Positions 40,244 to 47,783 of a stretch of DNA of 47,783 nt are shown here, one piece after another. The notes under the pieces were generated by a model. That model worked only from the letters and a program-made list of their open reading frames with translations, was not told the DNA's origin and searched no databases. The DNA lies in assembly GCA_026645415.1 (NCBI GenBank), contig JAPEVH010000070.1, positions 1 through 47,783 on the forward strand. The letters run 5' to 3'. The position numbers and the translations under genes are program-made. The stretch's first letter is position 1, and every line of letters begins with the position of its first letter. Source of the stretch: Candidatus Electronema sp. Its GTDB lineage: Bacteria; Desulfobacterota; Desulfobulbia; Desulfobulbales; Desulfobulbaceae.

Positions 40244-41019
40244 AGATCATTGTCTGCATCAAGCAGGTGCCGGATGCCAAGGATGTGCGCCTTGATCCCA
40301 AGACCAACACCTTGGCGCGGGAAGGCGTGGCCGCGATCATGAATCCCTTTGACCGCCATGCCTTGGAAGAAGCAGTGCGGCTCAAGGAGCAGCTCGGCGG
40401 CACGGTCACGGCGTTGTCTATGGGGCCGCCGCAGGCCAAGGACGTGCTACTGGAGGCGATCTCGTGCGGTGCGGATGAGGGCGTGCTGGTCTCTGACCGG
40501 GCCTTTGCCGGAGCAGACACGTGGGCGACTTCCTACACCTTGGCCAAGGCGGTGCAAACGCTTGGCGCGTTTGATCTGATCCTCTGCGGCAAGCAGGCCA
40601 TTGACGGCGACACGGCCCAAGTCGGGCCAGGCATGGCGACACAGCTCAAGTTACCCTACATCACCTGTGTGCAGAAAACCCGTGAGGCGGCGGAAGATTA
40701 TCTCCGGGTGGAGCGGATGATGGATGATGGCTACGATGTGGTGCAGCTGCCGTTGCCTGCTTTGCTCACCGTAGTCAAGGACATCAACGAGCCACGGGTT
40801 CCTTCGTTGAAAGGCAAGATGCGGGCCAAAAAGGCGGAAATCCGGGTGCTGTCCGCTGCGGACATTGGTGCGGAGCCGCAGTGCATTGGTTTGGCTGGAT
40901 CACCAACCAAGGTGGCGCGGGTTTTCTCGCCAGAGCCACGCGGCAACCGGAGGATGTTTTCTGGCACCGCAGCGGAGCAGGTGGCGCAGTTGGTGGAGGA
41001 AATTAGGGGGTATTTGTGA
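40240..41019 (+). CDS. etfB: electron transfer flavoprotein beta subunit
   Basis: 259 residues from ATG at 40240 overlapping the dehydrogenase stop (ATGA); a longer frame upstream lies inside that gene. MKIIVCIKQVPDAKDVRLDP, NPFDRHALEEAVRLKE, LILCGKQAIDGDTAQVGPG, and PRVPSLKGKMRAKK are ETF-beta hallmarks. It forms a heterodimer with EtfA, carrying electrons from the acyl-CoA dehydrogenase. It is separated from etfA by a DUF2281-TIR insertion of about 1.3 kb. Confidence 0.95.
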   Translation: MKIIVCIKQVPDAKDVRLDPKTNTLAREGVAAIMNPFDRHALEEAVRLKEQLGGTVTALSMGPPQAKDVLLEAISCGADEGVLVSDRAFAGADTWATSYTLAKAVQTLGAFDLILCGKQAIDGDTAQVGPGMATQLKLPYITCVQKTREAAEDYLRVERMMDDGYDVVQLPLPALLTVVKDINEPRVPSLKGKMRAKKAEIRVLSAADIGAEPQCIGLAGSPTKVARVFSPEPRGNRRMFSGTAAEQVAQLVEEIRGYL

Positions 41020-41240
41020 ATGCAAGCGCACAGGTGATAGAGCGGAAAATTAACATGCTGCCTGATGATCTCAAGCAAGAGGTACTGCATTTTATTGATT
41101 TTCTGCTGACCCGCAGGAAGAGTGAAAAAGCAAAGCAGGCAAAGCAGCTTGATTTTTCAGCGTGGGAGGGTGCATTGTCTGAGTTTAAGGATGAATACAC
41201 TTCTGTTGAATTGCAGCATCAGGCAACGCAGTGGAGATAA
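41016..41240 (+). CDS. DUF2281-family antitoxin-like protein
   Basis: 74 residues with a GTG start overlapping the etfB stop (GTGA). QVIERKINMLPDDLKQEVLHFIDFLLTR (shown in part as INMLPDDLKQEVLHFIDFLL) fits DUF2281, a small family usually upstream of PIN-type or other toxins. No recognisable toxin follows; the next frame is the TIR gene. It may be an orphan antitoxin carried with the insertion, or a regulator of the TIR gene. Confidence 0.65.
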   Translation: MNASAQVIERKINMLPDDLKQEVLHFIDFLLTRRKSEKAKQAKQLDFSAWEGALSEFKDEYTSVELQHQATQWR

Positions 41241-41279
41241 CTTTCTGTAAAAATATTCCAGATATATCTCGAATAGCGA

Positions 41280-42326
41280 ATGTCTCTTAGAAAGAAAAAA
41301 GCTGAAATAGATCGTCTTGTAAGTGCCTTTGGACGTGAAGCTGATAAATTTTATGATATTACTTTTAGTGTTTTTTATGTGGCAGATTCAGGCCCTATCG
41401 AAAACAGAAAATTTATCTCTCCAAATCATACAATAATGCTCTGGCAATATTATGGAAATATTGAAGGGCAAAGAGGGGTTGATAGGCTTTGTCAAGATAT
41501 AAAAGATAGTGATTTTCAATGGGGAGTAAAAGGAGCAAGATTATCTGCTTTTGCTGTAATAGAAGGAGAGAGTTGCGGTTTATTTTGTCGTATGGCTAAA
41601 AGAGCTGGGAGTTTATTCAATGACAAAGAGTCTGCTGTAATAAAATTACATGTCCTTAATGAGATATTACAAGAGAAAAAGGAGGGCAATTCTAAGCCAA
41701 CAGGTGCTGTAAATTCTAACGAAATGGCTATTTGGCTTAATTATCTTCTTTACTATTTATCAAAGGTAAGTCCGGGGAAGGAAAGAATGAAGAAAATTGA
41801 GCCTGATCCGTACTCCCTATCATTGCTGGCTTTGGAGTCTCTTTCTGATAGCCAAAAAATTGACAAGATAGATAAGTCCATGAGCAAGGTCAGTCAGATC
41901 AATTTTAAGGTGGCATTATCATTTCCAGGAGAACACAGAAATTATGTTTCTGACATTGTTGAAATATTAAAAATACGTATTGGTACCGATCAAGTTTTTT
42001 ATGATTACGACTATCAGTCTCAGCTTGCAGTACCTAACTTGGATACATTGTTGCAAAACATATATCGAAACAATTCCGAGTTAATAGTGGTATTCTTATG
42101 TAAAGAATATTCAAAAAAGGAATGGTGTGGACTGGAGTGGAGGGCGGTTAGAGACATCATTAAAGCAAAAGAGGATGAACGTGTTATGTTTGTTAGATTC
42201 GATGACTCCAAAATAGACGGTGTGTTCTCTATTGATGGGTATATTGATGCAACTCGTTTCTCAAAGAGTGATGTCGCTAACTTTATTTTAGAACGTGTTC
42301 AATTAGTTTGTGACGTAACTTTTTAA
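41280..42326 (+). CDS. TIR-domain protein inserted between etfB and etfA
   Basis: 348 residues. A novel N-terminal region (about 1-195) has no family I recognise; it includes FYDITFSVFYVADSGPIENR and GARLSAFAVIEGES. The C-terminal TIR domain (about 208-345) has FKVALSFPGEHRNYVSDIVE, VFYDYDYQSQ, ELIVVFLCKEYSKKEWCGLEWRAV (shown in parts) with the presumed catalytic Glu286 in the LEW segment, and FVRFDDSKIDGVFSIDGYID. TIR domains of this type cleave NAD+ in antiviral and abortive-infection systems. The DNA is markedly AT-rich compared with etfB/etfA on both sides, suggesting recent acquisition. Confidence 0.85.
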   Translation: MSLRKKKAEIDRLVSAFGREADKFYDITFSVFYVADSGPIENRKFISPNHTIMLWQYYGNIEGQRGVDRLCQDIKDSDFQWGVKGARLSAFAVIEGESCGLFCRMAKRAGSLFNDKESAVIKLHVLNEILQEKKEGNSKPTGAVNSNEMAIWLNYLLYYLSKVSPGKERMKKIEPDPYSLSLLALESLSDSQKIDKIDKSMSKVSQINFKVALSFPGEHRNYVSDIVEILKIRIGTDQVFYDYDYQSQLAVPNLDTLLQNIYRNNSELIVVFLCKEYSKKEWCGLEWRAVRDIIKAKEDERVMFVRFDDSKIDGVFSIDGYIDATRFSKSDVANFILERVQLVCDVTF

Positions 42327-42336
42327 GAGGACTTCC

Positions 42337-43530
42337 ATGCTCATAGTTGACACCACCTTATGTATCGGCTGCGGAGTCTGCGAAGCCAACTGCGCCTTTG
42401 GAGCCATCACCCTCAAAGACGGCCTTGCCGTGGTCGGCGACAACTGCACCCTCTGCGGCTCCTGCGTGGACAACTGCGAGCCTGGTGCCCTGCGCATTAA
42501 AACCGCTGAACAAGCCGCGCCAAACGACTTGTCTGCGTGGTCTGGCATTTGGGTCTTTGTTGAAGCTCGGCACGGCACCATTGCGCCAGTGGCCTTTGAG
42601 CTGCTCGGCATTGGCAGAAAGCTGGCTGACCAGCGCGGCACTGCCCTGACCGCCGTTCTGCTGGGTGCCGAAGTCGAAAACAAGGCCGCTTGGCTGATCG
42701 CCGCTGGCGCGGACAAGGTGCTGCTTGCTGATGACCCCGCCCTTGCACAGTACCGCGAAGATGTGTACGGCAAGGTGCTGGAGCATCTGATTCTTCAGCA
42801 TAAACCAGAAGTGGTGTTGGCCGGAGCAACCGCTATAGGCCGCTCGGTCATCCCGCAGGTGGCGAACAGCCTTGGCGCGGGTCTGACCGCTGATTGCACC
42901 GCTCTTGCCATTCGCCCGGAAGACGGGGTACTTTTGCAAACCCGCCCGGCCTTTGGCGGCAACATCATGGCTACTATCGAATGCCCGCAAACCCGGCCGC
43001 AGATGGCGACAGTGCGGCCTAATGTCATGGCCCCGGCACAGGCTGATTTGGCTCGCAGTGGTGAGGTGATCAAGGTTGAACTTACGCCGGAGCTGCTGGC
43101 CTCTAAAATTGAAGTATTAGAGACTGTATTCAGTCAAGAGCAAGAAGCCAATATTCAGGAAGTAGAAGTGCTGGTCAGCGGCGGGCGCGGCTTGGCAGGC
43201 GAACAGGGCTTTGCTCTGCTCCACGAGCTGGCGACTGAGCTGAACGGCGCGGTTTCTGCCTCGCGGGCCGCAGTAGATGCTGGCTGGATTGGCTATCCCT
43301 GCCAAGTCGGCCAGACCGGCAAAACAGTCAGCCCGAAGCTCTATATTGCCTGCGGCATCTCTGGCGCGGTGCAGCACACGGTCGGAATGCAGTCAGCAGA
43401 AACCATTGTGGCCATCAATCGGGACGAGAAGGCACCGATCTTTGACCTTGCCACTTATGGTCTAGTCGGTGATTTATTTGAAATCTTGCCATTATTGACA
43501 GGAAAAATACGGGAGCAGCGCAAACTATGA
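42337..43530 (+). CDS. etfA: ETF alpha subunit with N-terminal 2[4Fe-4S] ferredoxin domain
   Basis: 397 residues. Residues 1-58 are a ferredoxin: Cys 9, 12, 15, 19 and 37, 40, 43, 47 in two CxxCxxCxxxC sets. An ETF-alpha part follows, with SGVWVFVE-like SGIWVFVEARHGTI, QTRPQMATVRPNVM and, near the C-terminus, ACGISGAVQHTVGMQSAETI and VAINRDEKAPIF (FAD domain). Ferredoxin-fused EtfA is found in anaerobes, where it links acyl-CoA dehydrogenase to iron-sulfur carriers. It overlaps fabG by 4 bp, and AAGAGGACTTCC supports its start. Confidence 0.96.
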   Translation: MLIVDTTLCIGCGVCEANCAFGAITLKDGLAVVGDNCTLCGSCVDNCEPGALRIKTAEQAAPNDLSAWSGIWVFVEARHGTIAPVAFELLGIGRKLADQRGTALTAVLLGAEVENKAAWLIAAGADKVLLADDPALAQYREDVYGKVLEHLILQHKPEVVLAGATAIGRSVIPQVANSLGAGLTADCTALAIRPEDGVLLQTRPAFGGNIMATIECPQTRPQMATVRPNVMAPAQADLARSGEVIKVELTPELLASKIEVLETVFSQEQEANIQEVEVLVSGGRGLAGEQGFALLHELATELNGAVSASRAAVDAGWIGYPCQVGQTGKTVSPKLYIACGISGAVQHTVGMQSAETIVAINRDEKAPIFDLATYGLVGDLFEILPLLTGKIREQRKL

Positions 43531-44267
43531 CTCTTGCAGGAAAAACTGCCTTAATCACTGGCGGCAGCCGGGGCATTGGCAAAGCTGTTTGTCTGCGGCT
43601 GGCCGCTCAAGGAGCAAATGTTGGCATTAACTATGTCAGTAATGCGGTAGCAGCAGAGGCAGTCTTAGCAGAAATTACCGCTGCGGGCGGCAAGGGCTTT
43701 GTTATTGGCTTTGACGTGGCGGACAGCACCGCCGTGCAGCAGGCGATCAAGAGCATCGAGGGCGGCGTAGATATTCTCGTCAACAACGCGGGCATCACCC
43801 GAGACGGCCTGATGGCTAGGATGAAAGAGGAAGATTGGGACGCGGTGCTGAACACCAACCTGAAAGGGGCCTTTATCTGCTCGAAAGAGGCGATGCGCGG
43901 CATGATGAAAAAACGCTGGGGTCGGATTATCAACATCAGTTCGGTGATCGGCTGCATCGGCAACGCAGGGCAAGTCAACTATGCGGCGGCCAAGGCCGGG
44001 CTGATCGGCCTGACCAAGGCCATAGCCAAGGAGCTGGCTTCGCGTAAAATCACGGTCAACTGTGTTGCGCCGGGTTATATTGTTACTGATATGACTGCTG
44101 ACATCTCCGAAGAACTCAAAGAAGGTCTGCTCGCCGCTATTCCACTTGGTAGCCTTGGTACGCCAGAGGATGTGGCTGCCGCCGTTGCCTTCCTCGCTGC
44201 TGAAGAGAGCAGTTATATCACCGGTCAGACCTTGCATGTCAACGGTGGCATGCACATGGGTAATTAA
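43527..44267 (+). CDS. fabG: 3-oxoacyl-ACP reductase
   Basis: 246-residue NADPH-dependent short-chain dehydrogenase reducing 3-oxoacyl-ACP. GGSRGIGKAVCLRLA binds cofactor; VNNAGIT is present; the catalytic Ser is in INISSVIG; Tyr-Lys is in VNYAAAKAGLIG; and the C-terminal GQTLHVNGGMHMGN is typical. It overlaps etfA by 4 bp (ATGA) and ends at an intrinsic terminator, so acpP onward may be a separate unit. Confidence 0.97.
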   Translation: MTLAGKTALITGGSRGIGKAVCLRLAAQGANVGINYVSNAVAAEAVLAEITAAGGKGFVIGFDVADSTAVQQAIKSIEGGVDILVNNAGITRDGLMARMKEEDWDAVLNTNLKGAFICSKEAMRGMMKKRWGRIINISSVIGCIGNAGQVNYAAAKAGLIGLTKAIAKELASRKITVNCVAPGYIVTDMTADISEELKEGLLAAIPLGSLGTPEDVAAAVAFLAAEESSYITGQTLHVNGGMHMGN

Positions 44268-44279
44268 GTTTTAACTCTT

Positions 44280-44313
44280 ATTCGGAATGAGGTAAATTCT
44301 TCCGAATTTTTTT
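44280..44313 (+). terminator. intrinsic terminator between fabG and acpP
   Basis: The stem ATTCGGAA / TTCCGAAT has a 12-nt loop and is followed by seven T. It sits just after fabG and 38 bp before the acpP ATG, so it likely sets a higher or separate acpP expression level. Confidence 0.75.
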
Positions 44314-44350
44314 GTATTTACAACCATAGAAAGAACTCAGGAGAATAAGC

Positions 44351-44590
44351 ATGGCAGCAGCTACAGAAAAGATGATTGGTATTATTGTTGAGCAGCTTAG
44401 TGTAGACAAAGAGAAGGTTGTTCCAAATGCTAATTTTGTAGATGATCTTGGCGCAGACTCTTTGGATCAAGTTGAGTTGATTATGGCCATGGAAGAGGCT
44501 TTTGATATAGAAATACCAGACGAAGACGCAGAGCAGATCAAAACCGTTCAGGATGCGATCAATTACGTAGAAAAAAATCAGGAAGCATAA
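44351..44590 (+). CDS. acpP: acyl carrier protein
   Basis: 79 residues, acidic. The phosphopantetheine Ser lies in [20 protein letters not shown], as in all fatty-acid ACPs. It carries growing acyl chains for FabH, FabF, FabG and PlsX. CAGGAGAATAAGC sets the start. It is followed 53 bp later by fabF. Confidence 0.97.
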   Translation: MAAATEKMIGIIVEQLSVDKEKVVPNANFVDDLGADSLDQVELIMAMEEAFDIEIPDEDAEQIKTVQDAINYVEKNQEA

Positions 44591-44643
44591 TCAGTACAGC
44601 GCGGCATGGGAACAAAATCCGCCAAATCAATAAGGTTACGAGG

Positions 44644-45885
44644 ATGAAACGACGGGTTGTAGTGACCGGGGTTGGGCTAGTGACTCCATTGGGCATTGGA
44701 ACAGAGAAAACATGGCAGGGATTGTTAAACGGGCGCAGTGGTATTGGGCCGATCACCCGTTTCGATGCCTCCGCCCATGCCGCACAAATTGCTGCTGAGG
44801 TCAAGGACTTTGAACCAGAACGGTGGTTTGAACCAAAACAGGTTAAGACTCTTGACCTCTTTGTTCAGTATGGTGTGGTCGCCGCTGAGATGGCTATTCA
44901 AGACAGCGGGCTGGAAATTACAGAGGAGATAGCCGAGCGAGTTGGGGTCATCACTGGTTGTGGCATGGGAAGTTTGCCGACAATTGAAGAATATCATTCC
45001 GTCCTCCTTGAAAAAGGACCGCGCCGGATTACGCCCTTCTTTATTCCAAGGGTGATTCCTAACATGGCATCTGGTCATATCTCGATGCGACTCAATGCCA
45101 AGGGGCCAAATCTCGCCTTATCAACCGCCTGTGCTGCTGGTACCCATGCAGTTGGCGAGGCGTATAAGCATATCCTTTTGGGTAGCTGTGATATCGCTGT
45201 TACTGGTGGTACTGAATCGGTCATTTGCCCGATGGCAGTAGGTGGTTTTGCCGCAATGAAGGCCCTGTCTACCCGCAACGATGCTCCAGAGCAAGCCTCA
45301 CGACCTTTTGACCGCGACCGCGACGGTTTCATCATTGCCGAAGGAGCAGGGATGATTGTGCTGGAAGAGCTGGAGTCAGCTAAGGCACGGGGGGCAAAAA
45401 TTTATGCAGAGATAGTTGGTTACGGCCTGAGTAGTGATGCCTACCATATTGCTGCCCCGCCAGAAGACGGCGAAGGGGCTGTTCGTTGTATGCGCATGGC
45501 TCTGCGTACAGCAAGTATGAACCCGGAAGAAATTGATTATATCAATGCCCACGGCACCTCAACACCACTTAACGATAAGTGCGAGACCATCGCAATCAAA
45601 ACGGTTTTTGACGATCATGCCTACAAACTGGCAGTCAGCTCAACTAAATCCATGACCGGCCATATGCTGGGTGGAGCAGGCGGTATTGAAGCAGCGTTTC
45701 TCTCCTTGAGTCTGCACCATCAGTGTATTCCGCCAACCATGAATTTGGAGATTCCAGACCCAAACTGTGATTTGGACTATGTGCCAAACACAGCTCGTCA
45801 GACAACAATTCGGGCAGCCATGTCCAACTCCTTTGGTTTTGGCGGCACAAATGCTGTCATTATTATGAAACAGTTTGCGCAATAA
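44644..45885 (+). CDS. fabF: beta-ketoacyl-ACP synthase II
   Basis: 413 residues; elongating condensing enzyme. The nucleophile Cys is in LALSTACAAGTHAVGEA, the two His in NAHGTSTPLND and TKSMTGHMLGGAGG, and the C-terminal SNSFGFGGTNA is present. Full length with KRRVVVTGVGLVTPLG at the start. It follows acpP in the classic order, with rpiB 14 bp downstream. Confidence 0.97.
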   Translation: MKRRVVVTGVGLVTPLGIGTEKTWQGLLNGRSGIGPITRFDASAHAAQIAAEVKDFEPERWFEPKQVKTLDLFVQYGVVAAEMAIQDSGLEITEEIAERVGVITGCGMGSLPTIEEYHSVLLEKGPRRITPFFIPRVIPNMASGHISMRLNAKGPNLALSTACAAGTHAVGEAYKHILLGSCDIAVTGGTESVICPMAVGGFAAMKALSTRNDAPEQASRPFDRDRDGFIIAEGAGMIVLEELESAKARGAKIYAEIVGYGLSSDAYHIAAPPEDGEGAVRCMRMALRTASMNPEEIDYINAHGTSTPLNDKCETIAIKTVFDDHAYKLAVSSTKSMTGHMLGGAGGIEAAFLSLSLHHQCIPPTMNLEIPDPNCDLDYVPNTARQTTIRAAMSNSFGFGGTNAVIIMKQFAQ

Positions 45886-45899
45886 CGGCGAGGATAAAC

Positions 45900-46325
45900 G
45901 TGAAAATTGCACTAGGTAGTGATCACGGCGGCTTTGAGCTGAAGCAAATACTTATTCCTTGTCTTCAGGAATTAGGTGTAGATATTGAATCTGTGGGCTG
46001 CCATGATAGCAGCTCGGTAGATTATCCTGATTTTGCTGAAAAAGTCTGCTCTTTCGTGCGAACAGGTGCTTGTGAGCTGGGCATTCTTATCTGTGGCACG
46101 GGGATAGGCATGTCTATTGCTGCCAACCGGCACCGAGAGATTCGGGCCGCACTTTGCCACGAAGCCTTCACCGCCCGGATGAGCCGTGAGCACAATAATG
46201 CTAATGTGCTTTGCCTTGGTGGTAGGGTTATTGGCCCAGAAATGGCCTGTGAAATTGTTCGCACTTGGGTACAAACAGAATTTTCCGGCGGGCGACATCA
46301 GCGTAGATTGGATATGCTGAGTTAA
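45900..46325 (+). CDS. rpiB: ribose-5-phosphate isomerase B
   Basis: 141 residues with a GTG start. It interconverts ribose-5-phosphate and ribulose-5-phosphate. IALGSDHGGFELKQIL, CGTGIGMSIAANRH and REHNNANVLCLGGRVIG are RpiB/LacAB hallmarks. Full length. It belongs to the end of the acpP-fabF unit, an arrangement seen in several deltaproteobacteria. Confidence 0.95.
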   Translation: MKIALGSDHGGFELKQILIPCLQELGVDIESVGCHDSSSVDYPDFAEKVCSFVRTGACELGILICGTGIGMSIAANRHREIRAALCHEAFTARMSREHNNANVLCLGGRVIGPEMACEIVRTWVQTEFSGGRHQRRLDMLS

Positions 46326-46384
46326 GTTTAAGCACACCAACACCTTATCAATATTTTTCGCCAAACTTAATAAGTTGTCTGATT

Positions 46385-47749
46385 TTGTTCTTTAACAGTT
46401 TTACATTTTTTATATTTTTCGCCGCTGTTTTTTTTGGTTGCCTACTGCTGCGGCATAGAGAACAGAACTGGTTGCTTCTGGCTGCCAGTTGTTTTTTTTA
46501 TGGAGCTTGGGATTATCGTTTTCTTCTTTTACTGTTCCTAACAGTCACTGTTGATTACTGGGCTGCCAAGCTGATTCATACAGCCCAAGACCAGAAAGTC
46601 AGAAAGCGGTTCCTCTTTGTCAGTATAGTTTTTAATCTTGGCATCCTGTGTTATTTTAAATATGCTAATTTTTTTCTTGAAAATGCCTTGTTCTTTCTGA
46701 AATCTCTCGGTTTTCAAGTCACACCGGTCAGTCTGCGTATTCTTCTTCCTGTGGGCATCTCCTTCTACACCTTCCAATCGATGAGCTACACCGTAGATGT
46801 CTTTCGCGGGAGAATGAACCCAGCTAAAAAAATTACCGACTATGCCCTCTATGTCTCATTCTTTCCTCAACTTGTTGCCGGGCCAATAGAACGAAGCACT
46901 CATCTGTTACCACAGATACTCTCACCACGAACAATCACTTTTGCCAAAATTCAGCTTGGCTTCTATTACATCTGTGCAGGGTTATTTCTTAAAGTTTTTT
47001 TGGCTGATAATCTTGCTCGACTTGTTGATCCGATCTTTGCGACGCACAAGGCTCAGACAGGCTTTTGCTACCTGTTAACTGGCTATGCCTTTGCCTTTCA
47101 GATTTATGGTGACTTTGCTGGATACTCTTGGATTGCCAAAGGATTGGGAGCAGTACTCGGCTTTGAGATTATGGACAACTTCCATCTACCCTATTTTTCT
47201 AAGAACCCTCAAGAATTCTGGCGTAGATGGCATATTAGTCTTTCTTTTTGGTTGCGGGATTATCTTTACATTCCTTTAGGTGGCAGTAAAGCTGGAAGTT
47301 TTAAAACAGTACGGAATCTCTTTATCACCATGCTTCTCGGCGGGTTATGGCATGGTGCAAAGATGACCTATGTCGTTTGGGGACTTTTTCACGCCCTCCT
47401 CCAAGCGATACATCACCTCATTAGTCATCAAACAACGCCCCTCCTCAGTTCAAAATATTATATTTTTGTTGACTTTTTTAAAATTATCTTTTTCTTTCAT
47501 GTCATTGTAGTGAGTTGGTATTTTTTTAGAGCAGAGGATTTTTCTCAAGTTCAAATGATTTTTATAGCTCTGTTTACAAACTTTCATTTTTCCCTTACAG
47601 AGCACAGCTTATTTATGCAGAAAATATTTTTTTATATTTCACCAGTTCTCCTGATGCCTTACCATCCATCACTTTTCTTGACAGAGTTTGAACGCCTGAG
47701 TAAAAGGATTAAAAAATCAATTCATTTCTTCAAACTCTGTGAAATATGA
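46385..47749 (+). CDS. MBOAT-family O-acyltransferase (AlgI-like)
   Basis: 454 residues from a TTG codon that matches the usual FFNSFTFFIFF start, though no good ribosome site is visible. About ten membrane helices. YFKYANFFLENALFFL, PVGISFYTFQSMSYTVDVFR, FFPQLVAGPIERSTHLLPQI, and GGLWHGAKMTYVVWG with the catalytic His are AlgI/DltB features. It transfers acetyl groups to polysaccharides at the inner membrane. The next frame overlaps its stop by 4 bp (ATGA), where an SGNH/AlgJ-type partner is commonly found. Confidence 0.88.
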   Translation: MFFNSFTFFIFFAAVFFGCLLLRHREQNWLLLAASCFFYGAWDYRFLLLLFLTVTVDYWAAKLIHTAQDQKVRKRFLFVSIVFNLGILCYFKYANFFLENALFFLKSLGFQVTPVSLRILLPVGISFYTFQSMSYTVDVFRGRMNPAKKITDYALYVSFFPQLVAGPIERSTHLLPQILSPRTITFAKIQLGFYYICAGLFLKVFLADNLARLVDPIFATHKAQTGFCYLLTGYAFAFQIYGDFAGYSWIAKGLGAVLGFEIMDNFHLPYFSKNPQEFWRRWHISLSFWLRDYLYIPLGGSKAGSFKTVRNLFITMLLGGLWHGAKMTYVVWGLFHALLQAIHHLISHQTTPLLSSKYYIFVDFFKIIFFFHVIVVSWYFFRAEDFSQVQMIFIALFTNFHFSLTEHSLFMQKIFFYISPVLLMPYHPSLFLTEFERLSKRIKKSIHFFKLCEI

Positions 47750-47783
47750 GCACGATCAGTCATCTGGCGGCGGAAGTCTCGTC
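47746..47783 (+). CDS. start of a gene cut by the right edge
   Basis: ATG overlapping the MBOAT stop; only 12 codons (MSTISHLAAEVS) are visible. Position suggests a partner of the MBOAT enzyme, but nothing in the sequence identifies it. Confidence 0.35.
   Translation, partial: MSTISHLAAEVS

Noticed and set aside
1..47783. tRNA or rRNA genes
   Set aside because: No cloverleaf with a T-loop GTTCRANNC and CCA-type end, and no rRNA segment, was recognised by eye in the gaps; a covariance-model scan would be the decisive test.

Overview
This window reads as a chromosomal segment of a Gram-negative Desulfobacterota (Deltaproteobacteria) bacterium. It most resembles the Desulfobulbaceae, which include sulfate reducers, sulfur disproportionators and cable bacteria. 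The evidence is an EF-G of the spd/mitochondrial EFG1 type, a fatty-acid operon carrying an acyl-CoA dehydrogenase and ferredoxin-type ETF, a monoheme outer-membrane beta-barrel cytochrome, and a fused BatB/BatC aerotolerance protein. This is inferred from gene content only; no rRNA or tRNA was seen, so genus is not claimed.

Layout. 1-2.1 kb (minus): a cut-off SPFH-domain gene, a predicted HU-like/DUF4469 DNA-binding protein with a clear sigma70-type promoter and an upstream array of 23-bp palindromic units, and a small Cys-rich protein. 2.3-8.7 kb (plus): fusA, a RecA/KaiC-like ATPase, a toxin-antitoxin pair, proS, a small unknown protein and a damaged DUF2442 gene. 8.7-10.4 kb: a second copy of the 23-bp array, a consensus promoter overlapped by a Fur-like palindrome, and the outer-membrane cytochrome. 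10.5-19.3 kb (minus): a seven-gene run batBC-batD-batE-galE-LDT-like-namZ-eamA for the envelope. 19.5-23.1 kb (plus): aminotransferase, rhodanese, LprI-like protein, bioC and a small membrane protein. 23.3-25.4 kb: a two-gene type II restriction-modification system (SacI family). 25.45-25.70 kb: an unrelated array of palindromic units with an exact 21-bp period. 25.8-27.9 kb: elbB, nuclease, YkgJ, rlmH. 27.9-36.1 kb: a DUF4212/sodium-solute symporter pair and the exonuclease and cNMP/CBS/DUF294 genes that usually accompany it, here split by a cassette holding an OLD-like AAA ATPase plus DUF3226 (TOPRIM-like) pair, a Kazal-type lipoprotein and a membrane CBS-like protein. 36.2-46.3 kb (plus): yceD-rpmF-plsX-fabH-acd-etfB-[DUF2281-TIR]-etfA-fabG-acpP-fabF-rpiB. 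46.4 kb to the end: an MBOAT acyltransferase and the start of another gene.

The most unusual content is threefold. First, two copies of a 23-bp-period array share conserved ends but have diverged inner linkers, and each lies in the same orientation upstream of a TTGACA-N17 promoter. Second, a separate array has an exact 21-bp period and interchangeable half-sites. Third, three candidate defence modules (restriction-modification, AAA-ATPase/DUF3226, TIR) are present, two of them inserted inside otherwise conserved housekeeping gene groups.
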